From contig NZ_JANLNV010000059.1 in NCBI RefSeq assembly GCF_025465935.1, forward strand, positions 186,001 to 250,000: a DNA stretch of 64,000 nucleotides, given 5' to 3'. The position numbers were made by a program, and so were the translations under genes. Under the pieces are notes generated by a model. That model worked only from the letters and a program-made list of their open reading frames with translations. It searched no databases and was not told where the DNA came from. The stretch is from Pseudomonas sp. 7P_10.2_Bac1 (lineage in GTDB: Bacteria > Pseudomonadota > Gammaproteobacteria > Pseudomonadales > Pseudomonadaceae). Positions 34,340-44,286 of this stretch are shown piece by piece (position 1 is the stretch's first letter; every line of letters starts with the position of its first letter).

Positions 34340-35812
34340 TCAACGGAATGGCGGTTCGTCGAAGCTGCGCAGTTTGCGCGAGTGCAGCGAGTTGAGCTGG
34401 CTGCGCATCAGGTCGACGGCGGCGATGCCGATCTTCAGGTGCTGACTGACCGCACGTTCATAAAACGCGTTGGCCGAGCCCGGCAGTTTGATTTCGCTGT
34501 GCAAGGGTTTGTCCGAGACGCACAGCAAGGTGCCGTATGGCACACGCAAACGGTAGCCTTGCGCTGCGATGGTGCCGCTTTCCATGTCTACTGCCACGGC
34601 GCGGGACAGGTTGATCAGCGGCCGTTCCTGAGCCCAGCGCAACTCCCAGTTACGGTCGTCGTAGGTCAGCACGGTACCGGTGCGCAGGCGTTTTTTCAGC
34701 TCATCGCCGCGCTCGCCCGTGACTTGAGCGGCCGCTTCCTGCAGCGCCAATTGCACTTCAGCCAACGCCGGGATCGGGATATTAGGCGGTACAACTCTGT
34801 CCAGAATCCCGTCACGACGCATATAGGCGTGAGCCAGCACGTAGTCGCCAATGGTCTGCGATTGGCGCAGGCCGCCGCAGTGGCCGATCATCAACCAGCA
34901 ATGCGGACGCAGCACGGCCAAGTGGTCCGTGATGTTTTTGGCGTTGGACGGGCCGACCCCGATGTTTACCAGGGTGATGCCATGACCGTCGTTGGCCTGC
35001 AGGTGATAGGCGGGCATTTGGTAGCGGTGCCACACCACGCTGGCGGCAATGGCCTGGGCTTCGCCGTAGTCCATGGACTTTTCGATGATCACGTTGCCGG
35101 GCATGACCATGCGCACAAAGCGCGGGTCGTCCCGCAGTTGCTCAAGGCCATGGAGGATGAACTGGTCGACATAGCGATGGTAGTTGGTCAGCAGAATCCA
35201 CGGCTGCACATGGCGCCAGTCGCTGCCGGTGTAGTGCACCAGGCGGCGCAGCGAGAAGTCGACACGGGCTGCGTCAAACAGCGCGAGGGGCAACGGGTCG
35301 GTGTTTTCCCAGTCGTACAGACCGTCGGCGATGCCGTCGGTGGCCGCCGACAGGTCGGTACTCGGGAACACACGCGCCAGGGCAGCCGCGGTGACGCCGG
35401 AGCCGGCGAGTTCGTCGCCCTGCTCAACCACGTAGGGGTACGGAATGTCCTGTTGGCTGACACCGACCTCAACCACCACGGTGAAGTCACGCATCAACGG
35501 CACTAACTGCTCCAGCAGGTAATGACGGAAGGCGGCAGGATGGGTGACGGTAACGCTGTAGGTGCCGGGCAATTGCACCTTGGCATAGGCGCGGGTGGTG
35601 GTCGGGACTTCGCCATTGATGCGGTAGGTCAGGCGCAGTTCCGGGTAGCGAAACAGGGCACGCTCTTGCGAGGTCGGCTCGATCCGGTCCTTCAGGTAGC
35701 GCTTGAGTGCCTGGCTCAGCGCCGTGGTTGCGCGTTCATGCAGGGCCGCCAGGCGGTCGACAGCCTCGGCAGCGGTTGAAACGACAATAAAAGCTTCGGT
35801 CACAATAAGCAT
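34340..35812 (-). CDS. amn: AMP nucleosidase
   Basis: A 490-residue enzyme splitting AMP into adenine and ribose 5-phosphate. It has the long N-terminal AMN domain (about 1-170; RYPELRLTYRINGEVPTTTR) and a C-terminal phosphorylase-like domain with VNIGVGPSNAKNITDHLAVL and VAVDMESGTIAAQGYRL. Length matches the proteobacterial family. The ATG at 35812 is used; a GTG three codons inside (35803) has a better-spaced AGGA and is an alternative. Confidence 0.92.
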   Translation of the reverse strand: MLIVTEAFIVVSTAAEAVDRLAALHERATTALSQALKRYLKDRIEPTSQERALFRYPELRLTYRINGEVPTTTRAYAKVQLPGTYSVTVTHPAAFRHYLLEQLVPLMRDFTVVVEVGVSQQDIPYPYVVEQGDELAGSGVTAAALARVFPSTDLSAATDGIADGLYDWENTDPLPLALFDAARVDFSLRRLVHYTGSDWRHVQPWILLTNYHRYVDQFILHGLEQLRDDPRFVRMVMPGNVIIEKSMDYGEAQAIAASVVWHRYQMPAYHLQANDGHGITLVNIGVGPSNAKNITDHLAVLRPHCWLMIGHCGGLRQSQTIGDYVLAHAYMRRDGILDRVVPPNIPIPALAEVQLALQEAAAQVTGERGDELKKRLRTGTVLTYDDRNWELRWAQERPLINLSRAVAVDMESGTIAAQGYRLRVPYGTLLCVSDKPLHSEIKLPGSANAFYERAVSQHLKIGIAAVDLMRSQLNSLHSRKLRSFDEPPFR

Positions 35813-35882
35813 CCTGTCTTCTGAACTGGCAGGCCTTTATCTTGCCTGTATCAATCGTTAATAAGAAGACCGCCATACAACC

Positions 35883-35939
35883 TGTAAGAGCTTGCCTCGC
35901 GATCTTTTAAAAGATCGCGAGGCAAGCTCGCTCCTACAG
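35883..35939. repeat. REP element (family 2), copy 1
   Basis: A near-perfect hairpin built on GAGCTTGCCTCGCGATCTTT and its complement, ending in CGCTCCTACAG. It overlaps the last codons of the AidB-like gene by a few bases. Four further copies occur at 42996, 45626, 49705 and 57204. Confidence 0.9.
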
Positions 35940-37592
35940 TGGATGGTTGGTGTACGGGGTTGAGCGCTCGACGATGGCGGCGACGTTCAGGCCGCGCGGC
36001 AGGTTGCCGTAGGCGCGGCCACTGCCCTGTAGTCGACTGGCAATAAAGGCGTCGCTGACGTCGCTGTTACCGGCTTCCAAAAGCAGTTTGGCCTGTAGGC
36101 CCAAGGCAATGTCTTCGGTCAGTTGCCGGGCCCGGTATTGAATATCGCCGGTGTCTTTGAACGCCTGTTTCAAGCGTTCAATGTGCTGCGCCAAGCGCGC
36201 GTCGCCATGGCCGTCGCCCAATTCGGCGAACAACGCGTCCAGCACGCCCGGCTCTTTGGACAGAGCGCGCAAGACATCCAGGCATTGCACATTGCCGGAG
36301 CCTTCCCAGGTTGAGTTGACGGGCGCTTCGCGGTAAAGACGCGGCAGGATGCTGTCTTCCACATACCCCGCGCCGCCCATGCACTCCGCGGCCTCGTTGA
36401 TCATGGCCGGGGCGCGTTTGCAGATCCAGTACTTGCCCACGGCGGTGACCAGCCGCGAGAAAAGGGCCTCTTGCGAGTCTTCCAGATGGTCCAGCGCGCG
36501 CCCCATGCGCAGGCTCAAGGCCAGCGCGGCCTCGCTCTCCAGCGCCAGGTCAGCCAGGACGTTTTGCATCAAGGGTTGTTCGTCCAACACCCGGCCGCCC
36601 ACCCTCCGGTGCGCACAATGATGGCTGGCCTGGGTCAGCGCCTGGCGCATCAATGCGCTGGAGCCGACCATGCAGTCAAAGCGGGTCATGGCGACCATCT
36701 CGATGATGGTGGGCACGCCGCGCCCTTCTTCGCCGATCATCCAGGCCAACGCCCCACGGAACTCGACTTCGCTGGAAGCGTTAGAGCTGTTGCCCAGTTT
36801 GTTCTTCAAACGCTGGATATAGAACTCGTTGCGGGTGCCGTCCGGGCGGTGGCGCGGCAAGAGAAAGCAGGTCAGGCCTTTGTCGGTTTGCGCCAAGGTC
36901 AGGAAGCCATCGCACATTGGCGCCGAGCAAAACCACTTGTGCCCCAGCAACTCATAAGCCTGCCCCGGCCCGCTGGCACCCACCGGGTAAGCCCGGGTGG
37001 TATTGGCGCGTACGTCGGTGCCACCCTGCTTTTCTGTCATCGCCATACCCAGGGTGACCCCAGCCTTTTGGCTGATGTCGACGTTACGCGGATCGTATTC
37101 AGTGGCCAGCACTTTGGGCAACCAGATCTGGGCAATGTCTGGCTGCAAGCGCAGGGCGGGTACGCTGGCGAAGGTCATGGTCAACGGGCAGCCGCTGCCC
37201 GCTTCGGCCTGGCTGTGCAGGTAGGTCATGGAGGCGCGAGCCACGTGGGCGCCCGGTTGCGGGTCGGTCCAGGGCAAGGACGGCAAGCCATGTTCAATCG
37301 CGGTACGCATCAGTTCGTGGTACGCGGGGTGAAACTCCACCAGATCGATCCGATGGCCAAAGCGGTCATGGCTGACAAACACCGGTTTGTTTTCGTTGGC
37401 CAGAAAACCCGCTGCCATCAACGGCCCACCGGCCAGCGCCCCGTACTGATCAATCCGCGCTTGCGCCCAACCTGCGCCGAAATGCTGGCTCCAGTGCTGC
37501 AGGGGCAGGTCAATGCGGTACAGATTGGCGCCATCCAGAGATGGCGGTTGATTAGTAACCTGGTGGGTCTCGGCGTATTGATGCAGGTTCAT
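35934..37592 (-). CDS. AidB-like acyl-CoA dehydrogenase
   Basis: A 552-residue flavoprotein closely resembling E. coli AidB along its length (MTEKQGGTDVRANTTRAYP; LVGHKWF-type GHKWFCSAPMCDGFL; KLGNSSNASSEVEF; LYREAPVNSTWEGSGNV). AidB is induced by alkylation stress and binds DNA with its C-terminal domain, with isovaleryl-CoA dehydrogenase side activity. The C-terminal part (from about 440) is present and basic in places. I chose the ATG at 37592; the 14-residue longer version is not typical. No alkylation-repair gene lies nearby. Confidence 0.85.
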   Translation of the reverse strand: MNLHQYAETHQVTNQPPSLDGANLYRIDLPLQHWSQHFGAGWAQARIDQYGALAGGPLMAAGFLANENKPVFVSHDRFGHRIDLVEFHPAYHELMRTAIEHGLPSLPWTDPQPGAHVARASMTYLHSQAEAGSGCPLTMTFASVPALRLQPDIAQIWLPKVLATEYDPRNVDISQKAGVTLGMAMTEKQGGTDVRANTTRAYPVGASGPGQAYELLGHKWFCSAPMCDGFLTLAQTDKGLTCFLLPRHRPDGTRNEFYIQRLKNKLGNSSNASSEVEFRGALAWMIGEEGRGVPTIIEMVAMTRFDCMVGSSALMRQALTQASHHCAHRRVGGRVLDEQPLMQNVLADLALESEAALALSLRMGRALDHLEDSQEALFSRLVTAVGKYWICKRAPAMINEAAECMGGAGYVEDSILPRLYREAPVNSTWEGSGNVQCLDVLRALSKEPGVLDALFAELGDGHGDARLAQHIERLKQAFKDTGDIQYRARQLTEDIALGLQAKLLLEAGNSDVSDAFIASRLQGSGRAYGNLPRGLNVAAIVERSTPYTNHPL

Positions 37593-37665
37593 GGTGCGGG
37601 CTCCTCGGATCAATCCAATGACCCAGTGAAGCACGCACAGCCACCATCACAAGGGGCATAAGCGC

Positions 37666-40041
37666 CTAAACTCCGGCGCTTTTGCCCTCGCTTGCCTGGA
37701 GCAGACGCCGTGCAAGCGCCTGCTGCACGTCTTCCAGGCTCAACGGCCTGATCAGATAATCGGTGATTGCGTCGACCTGCCCGCGCGCCGCCTGGGCCTC
37801 TGCGTCGGACCCAAAGACCGCCAACACCGGCAATTGCAAGCATTCGGCCAAGGTCAGCAGTTGAGCCTCTTTTGAGGTGCCGGTGATCAGCGCCAGCGGG
37901 CACCCCAACAACACGGCATCGACGCGCTCACGGCGTAATAGCTCGATGGCGGCATGGCCTGACTCCACGCATTGCACGTGATAGCCCAGCGTGAGCAACA
38001 TCCCGCGCAGGTCCACTGCTCCGACCCGGCTGTCTTTGACCAGCAACAGGTGGCACTCGGCAGGGCTTGCTTTCAAGTTCAAGGACGGGCTCTGCACGGG
38101 CTGCGACAAAGCCTCAAGCTCCAGCGATACCTGAAACTGTGACCCTTGCCCCGGCTGCGAATGGTGAGTCAGCTGGCCGCCCATCAACTCCACCAAACGC
38201 CGACAAATCGCCAGGCCAATACCCAGGCCGCCATAATTGCGGGTCATTGAGCCATCGACCTGGAAGAAGTGCTGGTACAGCTCGGCCTTTTCCTGATGAA
38301 CAAAGCCGATGCCGCTGTCGATGACGTTGAATGCCAGCGACCAGCGCGTGTCGGCGGCCGCATTGCCGGTAACGCGCAGAATCACCCCGCCTGCACAGGT
38401 AAACTTGATGGCGTTATCCAGCAAACACTCCAGGCACTGGCGAATCTTCGCTTCGTCCCCGCTCCATTGATCGGGTAGCCCGTGGGCAATGTCATACGAA
38501 AACGTCAGGCCCTTGCTCCGCGCCTGTGGCCCGAATTGAGCACTCAAGCCCTTGAGCAACTCACTCAAGCTAAAAGGTTGCTGCTCGGCCGTAAGGCGCC
38601 CGGCTTGCAGCTCGGTCAGCGACAGAATGCCGTTGACCATGCCCATCATTTCCCGGGCTGAACCTTCGGCAGTGTGCGTGTAAAGCGCAAGCTCGGGGCT
38701 CATGTCCAAGGTTTTGATCAACTCCAGCGAACCGATAACGCCGTTCATCGGCGTGCGCAGTTCGTGGGTGACCGTCGACAGAAATTCGTCCTTGAGCTGG
38801 TTGGTGCGGGCCAGTTGCTGGTTCATCGCCGCCAGTTTGTGCCCGGTGTCCTGCAAGGTGCGCGCATGCAGATCGCGCATCGCGTTGATCCGGTCCGCCA
38901 GCGCCAGCGACAGCAGGCAGCCCTCGACTGCCGAGCCGATCTGGCTGGCGTACATGGTCAGGAACACGTTCGGCAAATACCCCAGAACCATCAGCGTGTT
39001 GACCAGGCCTCCGAGCAAAAAGGCCGACCAGGCGATCACAAAATAGCGCGCCACCCTTAAGCCGCGCGCCCAGGCCAGCACACCCGAAACAAAGATGACA
39101 ACGATAAACGCCAGGGCCAGCCCCGTCGCCAGGCGCAGGGCCAGCGCATAACTGGTGACCAGCGACAACACCATGACCAGCGCGCCAACGCCCATCAGCA
39201 ACATCAGCGTACGGTCCAGCCAACGGCTGTGGGAGCGGGTCTGTAGAAAGGAGCGCGCAAACTGGCAGCCAAACAGCGCCGCCGAGCCGATCAAAAACGG
39301 CACCGCCGCGTTGGCCCACCACGGGTTGTTGGGCCAGAAGTACTGCACCGCCGCGCCATTGACCGCAAGCTGGTACAGGCCAAACGAGGCCATATAGACG
39401 ATGTAATACAGGTAACTGGTGTCGCGCACGCTGATGAAGATGAACAGGTTGTACACCAGCATCCCCAGCAGCACGCCGTAAATCAGGCCCAGCACATAAA
39501 TACGGTTGGGCTGGTCTTCGAGATAGGTCTGCGCGGACCACAACGTGAGCGGCGCTTGAATCGAGCCTTCGCTGGCCAGGCGCAGGTACACGGTCTGGCT
39601 TTGCCCAGGGCTGAAATTAAGCTCGAACAGGTAGTTGTTTTCTTTGATTTGCCGGTTGCCAAAGGGCAATGCATCGCCCGTGCGCTCGGCAAGACGGAAG
39701 TTGCCCTGCTCGTCGGCCAGATACAGGTCAATGTTGTCCAGCGGGGGATACGCCAGTTCCAGCAACCAGCTACGGGGTAGCTTGGGGTCTTTGGGCAGAT
39801 AGCGCAGATCAATTTTCAGCCAGAAGGCCGAGCGCGAATAACCGGCGTTCAGCGTGTCTTTGTTGTGGGGTTTGAACAGGCCATCGTTGGCGAGGACATC
39901 ATTGAGCGTCGCCTTGCCCCCGGTATCTTCAAAGACCTGCATGACCCGGCCCAGTGGCAGGCTCTGTGTGGATTCATCGAAGTCGACTGCGCCGACCAGC
40001 ATCGGTAGCCAGCCCAGCAACATCATCAGCAAATAGCGCAT
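37666..40041 (-). CDS. 7TMR-DISM hybrid sensor histidine kinase with degenerate receiver
   Basis: A 791-residue membrane kinase. Signal peptide at 1-18; periplasmic 7TMR-DISMED2 domain to about 175; seven membrane helices at about 185-390; HisKA with H426 (STVTHELRTPMNG); HATPase with LLDNAIKF (N box), IDSGIGF and YGGLGIGLAICRR. The C-terminal receiver (about 670-785) has lost the key residues: VEDD reads VKDS, the phospho-acceptor Asp is Gly713 (VLLGCPL), and the conserved Lys is Arg in DYLIRPLS. It therefore probably signals by its kinase domain only. Confidence 0.88.
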   Translation of the reverse strand: MRYLLMMLLGWLPMLVGAVDFDESTQSLPLGRVMQVFEDTGGKATLNDVLANDGLFKPHNKDTLNAGYSRSAFWLKIDLRYLPKDPKLPRSWLLELAYPPLDNIDLYLADEQGNFRLAERTGDALPFGNRQIKENNYLFELNFSPGQSQTVYLRLASEGSIQAPLTLWSAQTYLEDQPNRIYVLGLIYGVLLGMLVYNLFIFISVRDTSYLYYIVYMASFGLYQLAVNGAAVQYFWPNNPWWANAAVPFLIGSAALFGCQFARSFLQTRSHSRWLDRTLMLLMGVGALVMVLSLVTSYALALRLATGLALAFIVVIFVSGVLAWARGLRVARYFVIAWSAFLLGGLVNTLMVLGYLPNVFLTMYASQIGSAVEGCLLSLALADRINAMRDLHARTLQDTGHKLAAMNQQLARTNQLKDEFLSTVTHELRTPMNGVIGSLELIKTLDMSPELALYTHTAEGSAREMMGMVNGILSLTELQAGRLTAEQQPFSLSELLKGLSAQFGPQARSKGLTFSYDIAHGLPDQWSGDEAKIRQCLECLLDNAIKFTCAGGVILRVTGNAAADTRWSLAFNVIDSGIGFVHQEKAELYQHFFQVDGSMTRNYGGLGIGLAICRRLVELMGGQLTHHSQPGQGSQFQVSLELEALSQPVQSPSLNLKASPAECHLLLVKDSRVGAVDLRGMLLTLGYHVQCVESGHAAIELLRRERVDAVLLGCPLALITGTSKEAQLLTLAECLQLPVLAVFGSDAEAQAARGQVDAITDYLIRPLSLEDVQQALARRLLQASEGKSAGV

Positions 40042-40233
40042 ACAGCCCCAGCGTGGTCCGCCCGGTAACGTGCAAAATCTCCCATTCCGTTTGAGACCGC
40101 GTCGACCGTCATACCTGTTAGTAATGTGGCGCGTACTCTAGCATAGCCGGGGCTTGGAGGCCGCATGGCCATCACACAATTCACGTGGGAGCAAAGCGCC
40201 GCAAAAAAGCGTTTGGTGTTAAGCTCGCGCACC

Positions 40234-41031
40234 ATGAATATCTACAGCTCTCGCCCCGTTGTCCTCTGTCTCTCCGGCCATGACCCCAGTGGGGGTGCCG
40301 GCTTGCAGGCAGATATCGAAGCCCTGCTGGCTCAAGGTTGTCACGCCGCCCCCGTGGTCACCGCCCTGACTGTGCAGAACACCGTGAATGTCAGCGACTT
40401 CCGCGTGCTGGATCGAGAGTGGGTGCTGGCGCAAGCCAACGCCGTACTCAGCGACTCCACGGTCGCGGCGGTCAAGCTGGGCATGCTCGGCTCACTGGAG
40501 ATGGTCGACACCGTTGTCGAACTGCTTCAAGCCAACCCGCATCTGCCGATGGTCTGCGACCCGGTACTGCGCGCGGGCGGTGGCGGACGACTGGGTAAAG
40601 ACGAAGTGGGCTACGCCATGCGCGAGCGCTTGCTGCCACTGGCCACCATTGCCACCCCCAACCTGCCCGAAGCCCGCATTCTGGCCGAACTGCCCGAAGG
40701 CAGCGCCGATGAATGCGCCGAAAAACTCCTGCCATTTTGCAAACACCTGCTCATCACCGGCGGACACGGCGATGAACACGAAGTCCATAACCGCCTGTAC
40801 AGCCGCGACGGTAGCCGTCACACCTTCACTTGCTATCGCCTGCCGGGCAGTTATCACGGCTCGGGCTGCACTCTGGCCAGCACCCTGGCGGGGCGTTTGG
40901 CCATTGGCGAGCATCTGGTGAGTGCGGTCGAGACGGCGCTCAACTACACGTGGCGCACCTTGCGTGATGCCGAGCAACTGGGCCAGGGCCAATATGTGCC
41001 CCGCCGTTTACCCCTGGACTTCTGTTCGTAA
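40234..41031 (+). CDS. thiD: Hydroxymethylpyrimidine/phosphomethylpyrimidine kinase ThiD
   Basis: A 265-residue ribokinase-family kinase acting twice in making the pyrimidine half of thiamine. The opening motif [18 protein letters not shown], the [11 protein letters not shown] segment and the anion-hole sequence [10 protein letters not shown] are all characteristic. I chose the ATG at 40234; the upstream ATG at 40165 would add 23 atypical residues. No TPP riboswitch is recognisable before it. thiE follows after 16 bp. Confidence 0.95.
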   Translation: MNIYSSRPVVLCLSGHDPSGGAGLQADIEALLAQGCHAAPVVTALTVQNTVNVSDFRVLDREWVLAQANAVLSDSTVAAVKLGMLGSLEMVDTVVELLQANPHLPMVCDPVLRAGGGGRLGKDEVGYAMRERLLPLATIATPNLPEARILAELPEGSADECAEKLLPFCKHLLITGGHGDEHEVHNRLYSRDGSRHTFTCYRLPGSYHGSGCTLASTLAGRLAIGEHLVSAVETALNYTWRTLRDAEQLGQGQYVPRRLPLDFCS

Positions 41032-41047
41032 CCAAGAGGCTCGACCC

Positions 41048-41671
41048 ATGAAGCTGCGTGGTCTTTACGCAATCACTGATAGCCAACTGCTGGCCGGCAA
41101 AATGCTGAAGTATGTCGAGGCGGCGCTGGATGGCGGCCTGACACTCTTGCAATATCGCGACAAGAGCAACGATGAGGCGCTGCGCCTGCGTGAAGCCCAA
41201 GCACTCAAGCAATTGTGCGATCGCTACAAGGCGCATTTGATCATCAACGATGACGCCGAACTGGCCGCACGGCTGGGTGTGGGTGTGCATCTGGGCCAGA
41301 CCGATGGCCCGTTGACGCCTGCGCGCTCCTTGCTGGGCCCCAAGGCAATTATCGGTTCAACCTGTCACGACCGGATCGAACTGGCCGAACAGGCAGCCCA
41401 AGAAGGCGCAACCTATGTTGCCTTCGGTCGCTTTTTCACCTCAAGCACCAAGCCTGGCGCCGCCCCGGCAGCCCCGGATGTCATCAATCAGGCACGTGCC
41501 CGGCTGAGCCTGCCGATTTGCGTGATTGGCGGCATCACTCTGGACAACGCCGCCCCACTGGTGGAACGCGGCGCGGATCTGCTGGCCGTGGTCCACGGCC
41601 TGTTTGGCGCCGAGAGCACTCAGGAAGTGACCCGCCGCGCCCGCGCGTTCAACGCCTTGCTGTCTATTTAA
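41048..41671 (+). CDS. thiE: Thiamine-phosphate synthase ThiE
   Basis: A 207-residue TIM-barrel enzyme joining HMP-diphosphate and thiazole phosphate to form thiamine phosphate. RGLYAITDS at the start, QYRDKSN for phosphate and metal binding, [10 protein letters not shown] and [12 protein letters not shown] are family motifs. ThiE and ThiD are separate here, as in most Pseudomonas. The gene lies 31 bp before hemL, with which it probably shares a transcript. Confidence 0.95.
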   Translation: MKLRGLYAITDSQLLAGKMLKYVEAALDGGLTLLQYRDKSNDEALRLREAQALKQLCDRYKAHLIINDDAELAARLGVGVHLGQTDGPLTPARSLLGPKAIIGSTCHDRIELAEQAAQEGATYVAFGRFFTSSTKPGAAPAAPDVINQARARLSLPICVIGGITLDNAAPLVERGADLLAVVHGLFGAESTQEVTRRARAFNALLSI

Positions 41672-41702
41672 ATACCGAATACTGATTCAGAGAGAGCCCA
41701 TC

Positions 41703-42986
41703 ATGTCTCGTTCCGAAACGCTGTTTGCCAATGCCCAAAAACATATTCCCGGCGGCGTGAACTCGCCTGTTCGTGCATTCAAGAGCGTTGGCGGCACGCC
41801 TTTGTTCTTCAAACATGCCGAAGGTGCCTACGTCACTGACGAAGACGACAAGCGTTACGTGGATTACGTGGGTTCGTGGGGCCCGATGATTCTGGGCCAC
41901 AGCCACCCGGACGTTCTGAACGCTGTGCGTGCACAGTTGGAACACGGCCTGTCGTACGGTGCACCCACTGCCATGGAAACCGAGATGGCCGATCTGGTGT
42001 GCTCGATTGTGCCGTCCATGGAAATGGTCCGCATGGTCAGCTCCGGCACCGAAGCCACCATGAGCGCCATCCGCCTGGCGCGGGGCTTCACCGGCCGCGA
42101 CAACATTCTCAAGTTTGAAGGCTGCTACCACGGCCACTCTGACAGCCTGCTGGTCAAGGCCGGCTCCGGCGCCCTGACACAAGGCGTACCAAGCTCGGGC
42201 GGCGTACCAGCCGACTTCGCCAAACACACCCTGACCACCACGTTCAACGACATCGACGCCGTCGAAAAACTGCTGACTGAAGTGGGCGACACGGTGGCGT
42301 GCATCATCGTCGAGCCGGTGGCGGGCAACATGAACTGCGTACCGCCTGCGCCGGGTTTCCTGGAAGGCCTGCGCAGCCTGTGCGACAAGCATGGCATCGT
42401 GCTGATTTTTGACGAAGTGATGACCGGTTTCCGGGTTGCACTGGGTGGCGCCCAGGCCTATTACGGAGTAACGCCCGACCTGAGCACCTTCGGCAAAATC
42501 ATCGGTGGCGGCATGCCAGTAGGCTGCTTTGGTGGCAAACGCGAAATCATGCAGCACATCGCTCCGCTGGGCCCTGTGTATCAGGCAGGCACGCTGTCGG
42601 GTAACCCGCTGGCGATGGCCGCGGGCCTGACGACCCTGCGCCTGATCAGCCGCGCGGGCTTCCACGACGAATTGACCGATTACACCACGCGCCTGCTCGA
42701 AGGCCTGCAACAACGTGCGGACGCGGCGGGCATTCCCTTCGTGACCACCCAGGCCGGTGCCATGTTCGGTCTGTACTTCAGCGAAGCCGATGACATCGTG
42801 ACCTTCGACGACGTGATGGCCAGCGATGCCGATCGCTTCAAGCGCTTCTTCCACTTGATGCTGGAAAGCGGCGTATACCTGGCACCTAGCGCCTTTGAAG
42901 CCGGCTTCACCTCGATTGCCCACGGCGACGCCGAACTGCAACTGACCCTGGATGCGGCCGAGCGCGCATTTGCTGCGTTGAAGTAA
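41703..42986 (+). CDS. hemL: Glutamate-1-semialdehyde 2,1-aminomutase HemL
   Basis: A 427-residue PLP enzyme converting glutamate-1-semialdehyde to 5-aminolevulinate for tetrapyrroles. The opening [13 protein letters not shown] and the PLP-lysine K265 in [13 protein letters not shown] are diagnostic, with [10 protein letters not shown] giving the PLP-nitrogen Asp. Length equals the family norm. A REP element follows directly after the stop. Confidence 0.97.
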   Translation: MSRSETLFANAQKHIPGGVNSPVRAFKSVGGTPLFFKHAEGAYVTDEDDKRYVDYVGSWGPMILGHSHPDVLNAVRAQLEHGLSYGAPTAMETEMADLVCSIVPSMEMVRMVSSGTEATMSAIRLARGFTGRDNILKFEGCYHGHSDSLLVKAGSGALTQGVPSSGGVPADFAKHTLTTTFNDIDAVEKLLTEVGDTVACIIVEPVAGNMNCVPPAPGFLEGLRSLCDKHGIVLIFDEVMTGFRVALGGAQAYYGVTPDLSTFGKIIGGGMPVGCFGGKREIMQHIAPLGPVYQAGTLSGNPLAMAAGLTTLRLISRAGFHDELTDYTTRLLEGLQQRADAAGIPFVTTQAGAMFGLYFSEADDIVTFDDVMASDADRFKRFFHLMLESGVYLAPSAFEAGFTSIAHGDAELQLTLDAAERAFAALK

Positions 42987-42995
42987 CTGACACCT

Positions 42996-43063
42996 TGCAG
43001 GAGCAAGCTCGTCTCGCGATTTTTTAAAGATCAAATGATCGCGAGACGAGCTCGCTCCTGCAG
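42996..43063. repeat. REP element (family 2), copy 2
   Basis: A long hairpin with arms TGCAGGAGC..GAGCTCGTCTCGCGAT and their complement, between hemL and the Sel1 gene. It may also end hemL transcription. Confidence 0.9.
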
Positions 43064-43263
43064 GGGGTTATGCTCTTTTTATGCGCGTAAGGGGCTAATC
43101 ATTTATGCCACCTGTCCAAAATCGTCTTAAATCAATCGATATGGCGGTCAGGCAGCAGAAAAACGAGTAAAGACTTTGTAAGGTTGCCTCCGCTTATTTC
43201 ATAATGCGCGCCTACTCATCCCTTGGTCGGGTATGCCCGCCTTTCAGAGGTACGTCGATTCCC

Positions 43264-43812
43264 ATGAACCGCACCGGCCGCGCCCTTGCACTGGGCTGCC
43301 TGTTGCTCCTTCAACCGTTGCTTGCCCAGGCAGGCGGCAACTCGCTGTTGATTCCAGCGATGGGTCGTTGCACCCTCAATACGCAGCCAGAAGACCTCAA
43401 AGAAGCTCTGGCAGCCTGTGTTGAGGCGGCAAAAACCGGGGATGCAGAAGCTCAATACGAGCTGGGTGAGTTCTATTACGACGGTAAAAACGCTCCGCAA
43501 GACCTCAATCAAGCCCTGAGCTATTTCGAACAAGCGTCGCTGCAAGGCCACGCCATGGCGCAGTTCCAGCTGGGCACCATGTTTTTCAAGGGTGAAGGCG
43601 TACCGGCCAATAACATTCAGGCGTACATCGTGCTGAAAATGGCCGCGGTCAACGGCGCCGAAGATGCGCTCGACACCGCCGACCTGGTTGCCGAGCAAAT
43701 GCCCCGCGAGCAACTCGAGACAGCCACCCAGATTCTGGGGCAGATCTTCCGCAAGTACCTGCTCGAACTGCAATCAGCCGACGGTCGCTCGCCGTTCTCA
43801 CCGCTGCCTTGA
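43264..43812 (+). CDS. Exported Sel1-repeat protein
   Basis: A 182-residue protein with a signal peptide (about 1-23, cleavage after LLAQA). Two Sel1-type repeats are readable at about 55-125: AKTGDAEAQYELGEFYYDGK and ASLQGHAMAQFQLGTMFFKG. Sel1 proteins act as protein-protein adaptors in the periplasm or outer membrane. The ATG at 43264 gives the proper signal peptide; the frame is open upstream to 43204. Function unknown. The neighbouring DUF1820 gene is convergent. Confidence 0.82.
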   Translation: MNRTGRALALGCLLLLQPLLAQAGGNSLLIPAMGRCTLNTQPEDLKEALAACVEAAKTGDAEAQYELGEFYYDGKNAPQDLNQALSYFEQASLQGHAMAQFQLGTMFFKGEGVPANNIQAYIVLKMAAVNGAEDALDTADLVAEQMPREQLETATQILGQIFRKYLLELQSADGRSPFSPLP

Positions 43813-43827
43813 CGTCAAGGTGCCGAA

Positions 43828-44154
43828 CTATTTGTCCGGCATCGGAAACGGAAACGGCATCACGTTGCTCATGCCATTCGCTTCGCTGATTTTCGGGGTT
43901 CCCAAACGTTCGACCTCATCGATGCGCACAATCGAGTGCATCGGCACGAAGCTGCGCACTACCCCTTCAAACTGAGCCTTGAGCTTCTCTTCGCTTGGGT
44001 CGACGACAATTTGCGTGCGCTCTCCGAAGACAAATTCCTCAACTTCCAGAAAGCCCCACAGATCACTTTGATAGATCTGCTTGGCGTACATTTCGAACAC
44101 CTGGCCCTGATTGAGGAAAATCACCTTGTAGATTGGAGCTTCGCGTTTGGTCAT
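43828..44154 (-). CDS. DUF1820-family protein
   Basis: A 108-residue protein matching the DUF1820 family, with YKVIFLNQGQVFEMYAK, LWGFLEVEEFVFGE and KAQFEGVVRSFVPMHSIVRI. The C-terminus is Pro/Met/Phe-rich (VMPFPFPMPDK). No catalytic motif is visible; such genes are usually found in gammaproteobacterial cores near miaB. It is divergent from miaB. Confidence 0.85.
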   Translation of the reverse strand: MTKREAPIYKVIFLNQGQVFEMYAKQIYQSDLWGFLEVEEFVFGERTQIVVDPSEEKLKAQFEGVVRSFVPMHSIVRIDEVERLGTPKISEANGMSNVMPFPFPMPDK

Positions 44155-44286
44155 GGTGGGCGGGTAGACATCTGTGGATATAAAAGAGGGCGCGAACTAT
44201 AGCATAGCCACCAGACGCGCAGCGCTAGGAACCGGCGACCATGCCCCCTATAATGCGCGGTTCTTTGAACCACTTGATGAACACCC

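Noticed and set aside
40042-40233. TPP riboswitch before thiD
   Set aside because: No CUGAGA-type or other THI-box core could be found in the leader.
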